Positions 9,625 through 21,599 of a stretch of DNA of 55,248 nt are shown piece by piece. Below the pieces are notes generated by a model. It saw only the letters and a program-made list of their open reading frames with translations, did not search any database and was not told the DNA's origin. The position numbers and the translations under genes were made by a program. Origin of the DNA: Chromera velia (lineage: Eukaryota > Sar > Chromeraceae); NCBI GenBank assembly GCA_018398765.1, contig JAHBMJ010005290.1, forward strand, positions 9,077 to 64,324, read 5' to 3'. The first letter of the stretch is position 1, and each line of letters opens with the position of its first letter.

Positions 9625-12600
9625 ATGGCTTCAGGAAGAAGGAAACTCACAATAAAAACGGTAAATGTGGGGGGGCTGGGGTCACGCATACGAAGCAAGG
9701 CTCTCGAGCGGTGGCTGGCCGCTTGCCAGGCAGACATTGTGGTGTTAACGGAAACGAAGTGCCTTTCCATACCCGTAAGAACATCCACTCATACAAGGCA
9801 TAATTTCGATCACTTTGAGTGGTTGAGAAGGAAAATCAAAGTAGAAGGGTCGAGAAAGAAAGCCGCAACCATCAGGGAAGCAAGGACAGGGGGTGTATGC
9901 ATCCTAGTCAGGAATTCTTTAGTTCATGAACTGCAGCCAAGGTGGGAGCTGGTGGGTCAAAATCTGGTCTGTCTGTCAGTGAATGTGCCTTCTCCCTCAG
10001 AAAGGGGGGAGTCAGCCACGAGAGTCCTCCATGTCTTCGGTATGTACTTTTTACCTAGAGGGTCTGACCTGAGACAGAGAGACAGGGAGCAAAGAGACAG
10101 AGAGAGAGAAGGTGTGATCGATGCACTGTATCAGGTACCTCTTGAGGATTAATTTTGCGTATCCTGGTTGGGGACATGAACGGCAAGCTGGGAACTCGGG
10201 TGCCGGAAGGGCTAATTTGGGAAAGAATGCTATGTCCCACTGATGAAAGCAGAGAAAAGAACGAAGTTGATGCTTGCAAGCCCTCTCGATTGTCAGCTTG
10301 CAGCCATGGCAGTCAACCTAACGAGCAAGGGAATTGGCTGATCTGTCTTTGTGAACGCTCTAACTTAATTCCTCTCCATGGCCTGTCCTTAAAATGTGAG
10401 AGGCTGGGTGTTGATGTCTCCTTTCCGGGCCCGTGCACCTTTTTTAAAGCAGGAGAAGAAACAACAGCGATTGATCACTTTTTTGTGGATCCCTTTCTTT
10501 TGACAGCCTGGTCCTCTGCCACTTCAAACCTGGAAGCTGATTTTGCCCCTCAACATGTTGTTCTTTCTCTTTCTTTTTTTTTTGATTCATCTCCTCCCCC
10601 TATGTCTTCTGATCCTCCGCATGCCCCCACGGGTGAAAAGAATTTCTCTTTTCTCCCCCCTCTCCTCACTGTTAATAGAACTTCCCCGGTGACTGATGAT
10701 AAAATGATTCCTCTCGCCAGAGCGGTCCTGCCGTTTTCTGAAACGGTTTTTCCTGGCCTATTCGACAGAGGGGTAAACAAACTGCGTGAAGCAGGTCAAG
10801 TTGTTTCCCTTATCCCACCTCCCCCTGACCTACCACCCCTTCCCCCATAACCACCTCCCCTTCAGAATGCTCCCCCCCCCAACTCTCTCAGTAAGGCTTC
10901 TTATCTTGACTAATTGGAACAGTTGGGTCTTTCTTGGGAAGAAAGGCTAGCACACAGTAAAGTGGGTGCAGTGGTAGACGGAGGAAAGGCATCCAAGAAG
11001 AGAAGACAGTCTGGGAGAAAGCAGAGCACCCGTCAGGCTTGGTGGGACCCTCAATGCCGCCTGATTCATTTGAAGGTGAAGGAGGCAGAGGAAAAGGCAA
11101 AGCATGTTCCAAACCCTTCTCACCCTCTGTGAAAAGAATGTGTCAAACTGAGAAGGGAAAGAGCTCGACTGTTTGCAGCAAAAAGGAGTAAGCTTGAGCA
11201 ACAGACAGAAGAGAGGCTAGCTAGAGAAGCAGCAGTTGACCCCTCGAAAGTTTGGCAATGGAACAGGAAAATCAAAACACAGAAAGGAGGGGATAATAAA
11301 CCCGCTGCATCTTCTTTCACTCAGTTCTGGGCAGGGGTCTTCGACGGTCCTGGTCTCCCGCCTGCACCTGTTGGTCTGGCCTTCCCCCCTCCTTCTCAGC
11401 CCGCCTTCTCTATACACATGATCGAGGAAACACTGAAAGGAATTGACCCAAAGAAGGCGCTGGGTTTAGATAGGGTTGGCCCCTGTCACCTCTCGTTATG
11501 TTTTGGTTTTTCTCCTCTCTCCCGCTTGCTGCTCTTTGTCTTTTTCAATTTGTTTCACCTTTTTTCTTTTTGGCCTGAACGCTGGAATGTATTGCGCATT
11601 GCTCCCGTTCCCAAGGGCCCGCCGAGTCTCGACTGTAACGAATGGCGCCCAATCCACATTGTGGGGCTTTTAGGTAAGATTTTTGCTTTATTGATGGACT
11701 CAAAGATCAGGAAAGAGATGAAAATTGACGAAAGGCAGCTCGGCTTCAGATAGGGGGTAGGGACAAGGGAGGCCTTCGCTGCTCTGTCTTTGTTAATTCT
11801 TAGCTCCAAAAAGAAGAAGAGCCCTCTGATTGCCGCGTTTATTGATTTCAGCAAGGCGTTTGATACAGTTCCTCAGGTCAAAATGTTAGAGAGGCTCAGG
11901 GAGGAAGGAGTAAGCCAAGCCGATGTTTGGATGATTCATTCGATGCATAGTCAGGTGAAGGCTTGGGTGGATGGGGCAACAGAATGCTTTCCAGAAGGCG
12001 GAGGAGTAAAACAAGGCGATCTTCTCTCTCCTCTCCTCTTTCTTCTTTTTATCAACAATCTGCATAAGTCTGTCAGCTCTGATAATGAAAACAGGAATCA
12101 AAGCTCGGCTGGGGGTACTGATGGAGAGACTCCTGTCAGACTGTCTGACGTTTTAATTGAAAGCATCGGATATGCTGACGACCTTGTTCTGTTTGCTCAC
12201 AGTGCTTCTGACTTGCAGAAACGCCTGTCTCGCCTCGAGGACTATTGTAAGGAGCACGGCCTGAAGGTGAATTTAAAGAAGACAAAAGTTATGCGTCTCT
12301 CCTCCCCCCACCCCGACCTAGTGCCCCGGACCCCTTTTCTTTATGAAGGCAGACCAGTGGAAGTGGTGAGTAAATATAAGTATTTGGGCAACTGGGTTTT
12401 TGAGGGCGGGGACCTTAGCAGGATAGTCGAAGCCCGCATTGAGGCGGCAGAGAAGGCTTTGGAGGCGGTGTTTAGTACTCTCTCTTCTCTGGGCTTTGTT
12501 TCTCCCTTTTCTAAAATTACTTTGTTCAAGGCCCTCTGGCTGCCAGTCGCGCTGTATGGACTGGAAACGATCCCGCTGAGAAAGACAGATGTTGCCTGCC

Positions 12601-14014
12601 TCGATGCATTACAGTTACGTTTTGTTCGATATTGTTTTGGTCTCTCCCATCACTCCTTTATTTCGCCTTCCCTTCTCTCTCTCTCTCTCTTGAGCCATTC
12701 AGTTCTCTACTTGGTAAGTTGAGTGGGGGCTTCATCCAATGCATCAAATCGATCGACCGTACTCTACCCCGGGCAGTGTGGAATGAGTGCTTGGCTGGCT
12801 CATGTGAACCCTTCGTTAAGACAGTCAAATGGCTGGCCGTTCCATTAGATTGCTCCCTTTTGTGGCCTCCATTGCCAAGCACGGTGGGGGACAAGTTTAA
12901 AGGGAAGGGCAAGGGCAGAAGGAAAAGGGCGGCAAAAAAGATCGTAGAGGGTGCCTGGCTGTCCGACTGGTTGAAAGAAAAAACTAGAAACGTTAGAGAC
13001 AGAGACGGAATTTTTCCCCACCTTGCAAATCTCTCCCCTTTCCAATCAGAGAATCCGTCCAGACAGCGTTTGGTCATGCACCTTCTGAGTGAAAGGAAAT
13101 GGCGTCCGAGAAGTGAAATGATAGAGTGCAGTGTTGAACCTCTGCCAAAGAGTCTGTTGCAGTCCTTCGCAGGCTTCCGTACGCTTTTCAGGGCTCTCAC
13201 AGGGGGGGATATAGATAGAACCCAACCGGAACGGCTGTGCGATAAATGTTTGTCCCCCTCGCATGTGATCAAAGATGAGGTTCATGTTCTGACGGAATGT
13301 AAGGACACAGAAAGGGAACGGACAGAGTTGTTAAGTCCCGACAAACCTAAGTACCGAAATCCGATACCGACCCCCCGATCCGAAATTTTTCGGTACTTTC
13401 GATACCTTTTCAGTACTTTCGGTACCAGCTTTTTTATATATTCTAAACAGGTTTTTAGAACTCTTTGCAGACTGTTTATACGCCGTTAGGACACTGGAAT
13501 GCTCAAAGATGACTAGCATGAACTTTTGGGTTTTATGCCTCAATCCATAGACCGTTCTAGAAGACAAAAGTCGCGGAACAATCAAAAAAGCTAGAAAAGA
13601 CTTTCTTAATTTTAATTTATCATTGTATTTTGTTTATTTTGTTTTATGAAGTGTGTTTAAATGATATTCTAACATCAGACTACATGTGATTTTTAAGTTT
13701 GAGAGTCATTTAGCTTGGTACCGAAAGATCCGATCCGAAATCCGATACCGACCCCCCCTCTGGTACCAAGTTAACAACACTGGGAACAGAATAGGCTGAA
13801 AGAACTGTATGAAATTGCGAAGCAGAAAGCACCCATTGACATAAGAATACAGATCGCACAACGCGTTGCAGGTGCAACCGGGAGGGGCACTTCTGATAAT
13901 GAGAAAAAAATAAAGGATATGGTGTTGCTGTTGTGCACAATTCTACCTAGAAGCGGTTCCAAAGCTATAGCCGACTGTCTCAAGAAGGTCCATTCTGTCG
14001 ATAAGGCAAGTTGA
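9625..14014 (+). pseudogene. LINE ORF2: APE endonuclease, reverse transcriptase, Zn knuckle
   Basis: The frame starts at ATG 9625 (MASGRRKLTIKTVNVGGLGS). The APE endonuclease shows ADIVVLTETKC, the LVGDMNGKLG box and AIDHFFVD. The reverse transcriptase shows KKALGLDRVGP, QLGFR followed by G.GT, IAAFIDFSKAFDTVP, GGGVKQGDLLSPLLF and the palm box IGYADDLVLF (about 12168-12197). The C-terminal Zn knuckle is CDKC...DEVHVLTEC (about 13240-13302). Lesions are a 1-base shift near 10150, in-frame stops at 10848, near 10909, 11130 and 11751, a frameshift in the (CT)n run near 12670-12690, and the MITE insertion at 13323-13782. Beyond the MITE the frame resumes (NRLKELYEIAKQ) and ends at TGA 14012-14014. 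Known role of the family: target-primed reverse transcription. Confidence 0.9.
13323..13782. mobile_element. hAT-like MITE nested in LINE ORF2 (460 bp)
   Basis: Terminal inverted repeats read CAGAGTTGTTAAGT at the left (13323) and CAGTGTTGTTAACT, as reverse complement, at the right end (13782). The flanks are an imperfect 8-bp duplication: GGAACGGA at 13315-13322 and GGAACAGA at 13783-13790. Sub-terminal GGTACC/TACCGAAA blocks are repeated directly and inverted, and an AT-rich core separates them. Insertion plus duplication is 468 bases, and the LINE frame is the same on both sides. CAG-type ends and 8-bp duplications fit hAT. Confidence 0.8.
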
Positions 14015-14015
14015 G

Positions 14016-14034
14016 GCGAATCGATCCGATTCGC
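14016..14034 (+). promoter_or_regulatory. LINE 3' UTR hairpin
   Basis: Just after the ORF2 stop the sequence reads GCGAATCG-ATC-CGATTCGC, a perfect 8-bp stem with a 3-base loop. The inverted copy at 3877-3890 keeps the inner AATCG-ATC-CGATT part. Many LINEs use a 3' stem-loop for recognition by their own reverse transcriptase; that role here is inference. Confidence 0.55.
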
Positions 14035-14142
14035 ATGCAGGCTTCCTCATCCCCCCCCCCATGAATGTGTGCTCTGGGTTATCCTCAAAGCCTTGCTAGT
14101 GGCTTGGGATTTGGCGTCGCTAAATCTAGGATTTAACCCTCA

Positions 14143-14170
14143 ATCATCATCATCATCATCATCATCATCA
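14143..14170 (+). repeat. (ATC)n tail of the LINE
   Basis: About nine ATC units end the element. The truncated copy at 3748 ends with the same unit, which marks it as the family's 3' tail rather than a chance microsatellite. Confidence 0.8.
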
Positions 14171-16438
14171 AATATGTAAACTAGTATATAAAACCCAGAC
14201 GATACTCAGACAAACTTTCTTTTTTTCTTTTTTTAGAACTTTCAGTGTGAACCCTCAGGCTAGCGTTACTGAGACGTAACCCAAGTTTTTAAAAGATTTT
14301 ATGTATATATATAGAACGCCCCGCCCTGCTAGCTCTGGCGACAGATAGATATAGCGGGAAGGCCCTAGGGCGGAACATATCAATCAATCAATCAATCAAT
14401 ATATATACGATAATCTAGGCATGTATATGATTGAGTATATGAATTAAATATTGAGTTTAAACATCAAGAGTCACATCATGAATAATGCTAGACATAATGT
14501 TCACTGTTCAGCAAATCGCTCAAACAAGGTTCTATGAAAGCCGCGGATCTAGAGCCGGATACAACCTGAAAATGCATGAAAGCCAACTTCTGAGTCGAAG
14601 TTCTGACTCTTTCGTTCATCCAATGACATACAACTTTCCTTTTGTGATTCAAATTATGAACTTAAAAACAAAAAAACACCCCCGCGTGTATGAAATGAAA
14701 GAGAGCCTGAGACTTCTTTCTCCTTGTTTTTGCGAGTCTATCTCGCACACATACACACATGCACACACACACATGCACACACACACACGCACGCAAAAAG
14801 GCAGTCAGGAAGCCATCAGCCCAGCAAGCGAGCGCGACTGCTCTCAAGTACGCACAGACTGAGCGAGCGATAGAGAGAGTGGGAGGAACGAGGAATGAAT
14901 TGGATTCGACTGGCGCTTCTTCGATCTTCCTAGCAGTCTTCTTGCCAGGAAAGAGACTGAGGGGGTATTGGGAGACGTGCTGCCGCACGTATTCGTCCAC
15001 GTACTTACAAAAAGAGCCCAACACGGCAACAGAAAAAACCACGCACACACACACACATACACACACCCGCTCGCGCGCAGCAGAGCCACAGGCAGGAGTG
15101 GTAGACACGCCGCCATTCCTCCCTCCGTCTTCTCTGTCTGAGACTCTGTCTGCAACTGGGCCTCCTTATCTAAAAAACGTACGGCCCGCAGACTGTCTGA
15201 CTGTCTGCCCATTCATGGATTTTCTCAAGTGATCACTCACTCAGATTTCTGCGTACATGCATGCTCATACGCAACCTAATCAAATCACTGACTGCACTTC
15301 ATAAGAGAAAGCGTTACCCGAATTCTCAAGCTGCTCTAACTGGCCCTCTTCCGCATTTCTCTGCATTCCGAGGTGCCCTCTCTCTCTGTATGAGGTGCCT
15401 GGTCCCTTTCTTTAAATTTGAATTCTGTTGTATTTGCCCCTTCACTTTGTTGTCAACCCTCCCAATTCTGTACTAAATGTACCTACCGATCTTGAATGAA
15501 TTCGTCTGCAGATTCAGAGACTGAAGGCAGAGGAGAAAGAGAAGAAGAAATTCAGTGGAAGCGAGAAGCGCTACCTTACCTAATCATTCTGTTGTTCGAT
15601 TTTACGGTCTCTTCCTTTCTCTGTCGCTCGGCTTCATTCCTTTTTTTTCCTTCCCCGGTCGATGCCTCTGTTCTCTTTAAAACAAGTGAGTCATCGAGGC
15701 GATCGAGAAACAAACAGTCAGGAAGCAGATCGAAGACAGGACAGACAGACGGGGACCAACTCGTCGATCGTTGCGCTCCCTCCAAGTTTCCTTCCTGACC
15801 TTCTTGGCTCCATTTTGTGCTGTTGTCCTTCTTTTCCTCTTCTTTTCCTTCCCTCTTTCTGTCTACAAGGGAGACTTTCAGAGCAGGCAAAATAAAGAAA
15901 TAATAAAATAATGGCCTTCGCCCCTCAGCCCTGTCTGCATTCATGAAGATACAGACAGAGGAGTACCTACCTGTGTGGCTGCAAGCAAGAGGGTCTTTCT
16001 TTTCTGTCTGTGCGCCTTTCTGCTGAGAGTTGGTTCGATCCGCCCCCCNCCCAGGCAGGCACTTAGAAAGAACAAACCGCCAGAATCCAAACTTTCATGA
16101 TCGCGACATGTACAGAAAGGACCTTTGCAGTCGTGCAGTTCAACGCATTGCGCCATAGAGAAAAGAAACCAAACAAAACAAAACAAGCATCAACCTTTCA
16201 TCTCTAATGTAGGAGAGAGAAGACACGGAGGCATGAAACCATCACCGACGACGGAAACACACTGAGAGAGCAACAAACGCACACATGCACGCGCACACCA
16301 AATGCACAGACGTAGAGACTCGTCAGCCGCACATAGCGAAGACAGGAAGATCAAAGACAGACCACCAGATTGACGCACGCAAGACGAACAAAATTCGATT
16401 CATTTCGTTTCGCCTGGACCCCCCGTTTGCCTTTTTGT

Positions 16439-16532
16439 TTTGTTGGAGGGTGGCTGTGCGATTGATTATTCTCGGGTCAGACCAGTTTGTTGGAGGGTGG
16501 CTGCGCGATTGATGATTCTCGGGTCAGACCAG
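16439..16532. repeat. 47-bp tandem duplication
   Basis: Two adjacent copies (16439-16485 and 16486-16532) of a unit beginning TTTGTTGGAGGGTGGCTG. They differ at only two positions that I can see, so the duplication looks recent. Confidence 0.9.
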
Positions 16533-17875
16533 TTAGACCATGCTCCTTAGAGGACTCCCATTCTTTTCTTTCTGCTTCCTTCAGGACTCGTCCCTGTTTG
16601 AAAACTTGATCACCCGTAACGAGAAAAGAAGGAATAGAGAAAGAAAGGGCCAAGAAACACAAAATAAATGGAGGCGACTTACTTGCTTCTCTCTCTGACA
16701 GACACCGTGTGAAAAACGGCACACAGGTTTTCAACCGCCCTGTCTTCTTATCGTTCTTGTTTTGCGTCTGACAGTCTGAGACACACAGACAGATCGAAAG
16801 ACGAAATAAAACAATGGACAGACAGACAGCTGGGTGGGGTGCGACTTCGGGATGCGGCCGGAAAGGGGGAAGGAACCGTAGGGAGGGAAATGGGAATTAG
16901 ATGTCACTTTGTCTGTGTTGTGATTTTTCGAACGGAAATCGCTCTACCAAATCTGCGTGCTTGAAAAACTTAAATCGAGTTGAATTAAAGGGGTTTCGAT
17001 AGAGGGAAAGGAAAGTAGAGGAGCGTTGGAGTGTCGGGAAGAGACGGACGGCGTATGGCCGAGAAAGAGATACCACGCTTGCAAGACGGGGAGGGAGGCA
17101 CATCCTTCACTGCGTCCCTCCCTCCCTATCTGGCTGCCTGGCTGGAGAAATGTGCGTCGATAATTTCTGCCTGCCTGCAGTCTTGCCCGTTTTTTTAAAT
17201 TCTCGTGCTACGATGCAATGAAGGGTGGACGAATATTCGTTCCTCTGTTTCGTCTGACCAAATTCTGTTGCTGCCTACTTTTCCCCTCTACCACCAGTAC
17301 TGAGGTCTCTGCAAGCTCTCTCCCATCGAACCCCCGCATAAAATTTGGAATTTTGAAAAGAAATAACGAAACGAAAAAGAAGAAACGACACACACGGATC
17401 CCCAACCCCAGCCCTCTTTTTGCCCCGTCTCCCTCATATCCTTCAGAGCCCTGCACCACCCAACAATGATGCCTTCCCCCCCCTCCCCACCCAGGAGGAC
17501 ACAGAAAGTTCAACAGAGCAGACAGAAAGGTAGAGAGAGACAAAACAGCACACACAGACAGATGGAATGTCATTCACGTTCCCCCAAGGGAACGGAAAAA
17601 CGGACACCCAAGAAGTAAAAGAGAAGAGAAGAGAAAGGTTACAGAGAGTCAGTCAGTCAGTCATTCACGAAGGCCGGCAAACAAGGCAGGCAGAAAGAAC
17701 GACAGAAAGAGCTGAAGCACAAAGACAGATAGAGGCACGCATGAAGAAATGCACCCATTTGGAGATCGAGTGAGTACCCCCTTTTCCACCTCCCCTACCC
17801 TCCATTTCCCCCCTCGCTTTTCTTCATTCATTCGACCCTTTCACGAACGAAAAAGACGTGTAATCCTTTGCATAC

Positions 17876-17940
17876 AAAGAAACAAAGAAGGCCGTTTGGA
17901 AAGAAACAAAGAAGGCCGTTTGCGAGGAAACAAAGAAGGA
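17876..17940. repeat. 24-bp tandem repeat (about 2.7 units)
   Basis: Units of the type AAAGAAACAAAGAAGGCCGT(TTG)N at 17876 and 17900, then a partial third copy from 17924. Confidence 0.85.
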
Positions 17941-18230
17941 TATGAAAAAGAAGGAAGCAGAGCGTCTCCTCTCGTCCATCGACCTTTCATTCCTCCACAC
18001 ACACACAAACACAATCACACCCAGACGTGCAACCCGCTTCCCCCCCCGAACCACCCCATTTACGCAAACACACACGCAGGGACAGGAAGAACGAGAAAAA
18101 GAGAGACCCCCTCCCCCCCTTTCCTTTCTACCACAAACCATTGTCACTCACTTCGAAAGAGAGCGCAACGAACCTGCCTCGCTGTCTTTCCTCTGTCCGC
18201 CTCTTCATGCTTCTATCTCTGCCTCCCCCC

Positions 18231-19308
18231 TTACAGACGGGCGAGCCCTCCGTGATGAGAGTGTCCGTGTGTGGGAGCGATCACTGTGTCCTGCTCTGCA
18301 AGCGCTTTATGGATTCTGGGTGCCTCCCTTCTTGACCTCACTCCAGTCTTCATCGTCTCCACGCAAACAAAATTGGGTGAGGGAACGTTGTAGGATTCTC
18401 CCGTGAAGGACAACTCCGAACTCTCTTGGTCGAATTTGAACAGGGTGATGGAGTTCGTGTCCTGATTTGCACACAGCACAAACTCACCAAGAGGGTCGAA
18501 TTGGAAATGACGGGGGGTCCTGCCGCGTGTGTGACAGTACGACACAATCTGCAGTGCATCCACATACACATGTATGATACAAACAAGAACAAATCGGGAA
18601 AACGACGTGTAGTTCTGTGCCTTTCCATTCTGAACAGAGACCCCCAAAAGCACAAACAAGAAGAAAGGGAACACAACGCAACATATGCTTTCGAATTCTT
18701 GCCGACCAGTCTACTCTGTTCTTTCCTCCCTGTACGGAAGGAATCACGGTGTAGACCAACTCTCTGTCCTTCGCTTCAACCAAATGATCTCTCGAGAATT
18801 GACAGCAACGAAATGGATGCCCCTCCCTCCCCACAGAAAGAGGAGAAAAACTAAGCAAAGTCAGTAGAACTCGTGTGTCGGATACCAAGCGATAAAACAC
18901 AGGCAGGCAGGCAGACTGACCGAGAGTTTCCCCCCCTCCCCACAGGAGGAAGAGTCGTCATCAATTCTGAACACGGCAATCGAGTCGTGTCCTCTGTTGG
19001 AGACAAACACGTGGAGCCCCTTGGGATCCACAGCAATCCTTCCACAGGTATTGCTCTTGCGGGGGTAGGCGGTGGGAATGGTTGAGATGTTCTGGATGAA
19101 TCTGCAGGTAGGTAGGGAGGTGGGCAGGAAGCAGAAGGAAGGGGGAAAAGCGATAGATTAGTTAATTGAGGTACCGCATCTCTTGAGGGCCCCTTTCGAT
19201 TTGGGGCGATCAAGAGGGAAATGACATACAGAGACATGAGGCAGAAAGAAAATAATGAGAAACAGAAACCTCGATCTTCTTGGAAGCACACACACACACA
19301 GACACACA

Positions 19309-19364
<56 letters not shown>

Positions 19365-21599
19365 GAAGTCGAGAGAAGGAGACAGGAAGACAAACTGAGT
19401 GCGAAGATCTCCCTTCGCTTTCCCTTTTCTCTTCCCGACTGCGGACTTTTTGGTATTTCACCTAGACATTCAGCTAGCTAATGAAGAAGTCCACACTCAC
19501 GACGCGTTGTCAGAGGGTCTGCACGCTACCAACCCTGCACGCTGCCCTTTCTCTTCAAGTGAAAAAGCAGTCAACAAAATGGTACAGTACAAATAGAGAC
19601 ATGCACACTCACTCACTCACTGACCTACCTGAGTGTTTGCACGTTGGACCCTTCAGTCAAAGAGTCCGCAGCTGCCATGTCGAACTCGAACACGCTGACG
19701 GTGCTGCTGAGCTCGTTGACCACGTAGACAGTGTTCATGGTGGGGTGGAACTCCAGATACCTGCATAGATGCATGGATGCATTCAAATTGCCAGGCACAT
19801 CTTTTTCTTGCAGTCCTGTCTTCCTTCCTGGGTCGGGATGGTGTCTGGGGGAGAGCCTGTCTGAAATGTTCCTTCCTGCGCTCTTATTTTGTCCGTTTCG
19901 TCTTTTCCATTCCTGCCTGGGTGCCCCTCCCTCCCTCCGTGCTTTTCTTTGAGCATGTATATTGAAATGCTGTCCCTCGTGCAACAGCAGGCTGGTTTCA
20001 TGCCTTTCCGTTTCTCCTGCTGCTCTCTTTCTGCAAAGGAAGAAAGAAGGAAAGGGGGAAGAAAGCAGTAAAAGAGGAACAGTTTATCTCGCAATCTCCC
20101 TCAGTCACTCGACTCCTTGCTTGCTGACCGACCGACCTGGGTCCGTGGGGTTTGCCTTCCTTTGGACCGCAGCTGATGGTGCAGGTGTACCTCAACTGCC
20201 CTGTGGCCTCGTCGTACACGTACTGCTTGATATCGTCCTCCCCTGCAGCAGTCATTCGTTCGTTCGTTCTCAGATTTGTTCACTCATCCATTCATCCGCA
20301 CACACACCTCTTCGTGTACGTGTTTGGATGCACACATCATCCAATGAAATGACATGTACGTATCGGGTGTCATGTCTTTATGTGTTCCGTTGCATCGTCA
20401 GTCAGAAGTTGTTCTCCTTAAGGCACCAACAATTGAAGCGAAGGAAAGGACAGAGAGGTAAACAGGGCATACGGGCGAGGGCTGGGTTGCTGGCGCGGAT
20501 GCGTGCATGTGGCTGCGTGAATGGACAGGAGTAGTGCATATGGGAAAACGGAACAGGCGGCTGAAAAAACAGTTTCCGGAAGACACCACGCGGACAGACG
20601 AAGCGGAAAGAGCTCAAGCATGCATACCCTCTCCGTCCTACTGCGCTCTTTCTGGGCGACTCAGGGAACAAAGAAAAAGAAAACTCTCGGACTCCAGACT
20701 TCTACTTGCTCGCTTCCTTCTCTACTTGTTTACATGCACCACATCCCCTCTATTTTCCTGTCCTCACTCACTGGCAGCGCACTTCACGCAGTACACACAC
20801 AAGCAGGTGGGTAGCGTCACTGGATCTGTCTTTCAGCCCTTCCTCCTTCCCCTCCTAGAAGCAGTTTTGTCTCCAGAGACCCTCTCACCTCCCCTCAACA
20901 AACTTGCGTGCTCCTCAGGCGCCCCCGAGAGCTCAAACAGATTAGACATGCACACAGGACGGCAACTAAGTAGGAGGAAAGGTACGGCAAACAAAGCGGG
21001 GGCTCACCAAGGTCCGGCACATATGCGACTCTGTTGACGTAGGGATCCAGTACGATGGCGTGAGCGTGGGGTTCGCTCTGCCTGTTGTTGAGGTGGTCTG
21101 CGATGTCCCGGGCAACCACAGGAGTGGCAGGAGCACGCTTGTGCTTGACAGGACCCAGCAGTCCAGTGGGAGAGACGGGGATGGTTCCGATGACAGAATC
21201 CCAATAATTCACAAACAGCATATGACGCTGGTCCGCTGCGATGGTCAGGTAGCAAGTGCTCTTCCCTTCCGCCGAAACACTTCCAAGCTTTACAAGCTCG
21301 CCCGTGGTGGGGGATACAGAGAAGGCAACAATCTCATTGTCCTTCGTAATGTCCTCCGTGCAGGTGTAGAGAATATTCTTCTGAGGGTGGAAGCGGATGA
21401 AGGCGGGGTTGGAGATGGCTGAGGTCTTCGTAAGAAGCGTGAGCGTTGCGGATTTTCGGTGCAGCCTGTAAACCCAGAGGGTGTCAGTGGCAGGATACCC
21501 TCTGGGCTGGTGGGCCAAGTTGTCGAACTGGTTGTAGCAAGCAACGAAGACCAGGGGGTCAGCGTTGGGTGTCACGGCTCCGTCTTTTCCGAGTGTCAT
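18231..21599 (-). CDS. Beta-propeller lactonase (6-phosphogluconolactonase/YbhE type), five exons
   Basis: Exons on the minus strand, in order: 21599-21008, 20242-20137, 19760-19629, 19101-18921 and 18548-18231. All four joins keep phase and give 442 residues. Donors are GTGAGC, GTCGGT, GTAGGT and GTCAGT, and each acceptor ends in GCAG. The product shows the repeated blades of PF10282 lactonases: NPAFIRFHPQKNILYT, AHAIVLDPYVNRVAYVPDLG, YLEFHPTMNTVYVVNELSS, IAVDPKGLHVFVSNRG and TPRHFQFDPLGEFVLCANQD. This fold hydrolyses sugar lactones such as 6-phosphogluconolactone, or acts as a carboxymuconate cyclase; substrate cannot be told from sequence. No signal peptide is seen, so it is probably cytosolic. 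The ATG at 21599 is the first in frame. The C-terminal ~35 residues after VCVE are His/Arg-rich and not part of the propeller. It shares its 5' spacer with the gene at 22384. Confidence 0.9.
19286..19362 (+). repeat. Compound microsatellite (CA)n(GA)n(CAGA)n in a lactonase intron
   Basis: Lies in the intron between the third and fourth exons of the lactonase gene. It follows the same motif order as other compound repeats in the window. Confidence 0.9.

Larger units (their letters stand above)
5152..14170 (+). mobile_element. Decayed APE-type non-LTR retrotransposon (LINE), about 9 kb
   Basis: The order is ORF1 with coiled coil (5152-6710), a middle Pro/Cys/Ser-rich frame (6711-9613), ORF2 with endonuclease and reverse transcriptase (9625-14014), a short 3' UTR with a hairpin, and an (ATC)n tail ending at 14170. 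The 5' limit is not visible; the first coding signal is at 5152 and the element may start up to 200 bases earlier. All three frames carry stops or frameshifts, so the copy is dead. A 460-bp hAT-like MITE has inserted into ORF2. The clade cannot be fixed by eye; the APE endonuclease and lack of an RNase H segment fit L1/Tx1-like or similar groups. Confidence 0.9.
14171..18230. other. Gene-free spacer with microsatellites
   Basis: AT-rich up to about 14480 (TCAA and TATA runs), then mixed DNA with (CA)n at 14750-14800 and 15040-15065, C-rich runs and an unresolved base (N) at 16049. Several open frames of 60-170 codons exist on both strands, but they overlap each other, are built of low-complexity residues and lack splice-linked conserved motifs. 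I see no supported gene. Confidence 0.55.

Noticed and set aside
9143-9803. Separate poly-Leu and poly-Lys ORFs at the (TTC)n tract
   Set aside because: They are shifted readings of the poly-Ser tract of the LINE middle frame.
5526-11753. UGA or UAG recoding as an explanation for in-frame stops in the LINE and the nuclease-like gene
   Set aside because: Stops of all three kinds occur, together with frameshifts, and the spliced host genes have normal TGA and TAG ends. Decay is simpler.
14485-18230. Overlapping ORFs between the LINE and the lactonase gene
   Set aside because: Composition follows simple repeats, frames overlap on both strands and no splice-linked conserved segment was found.
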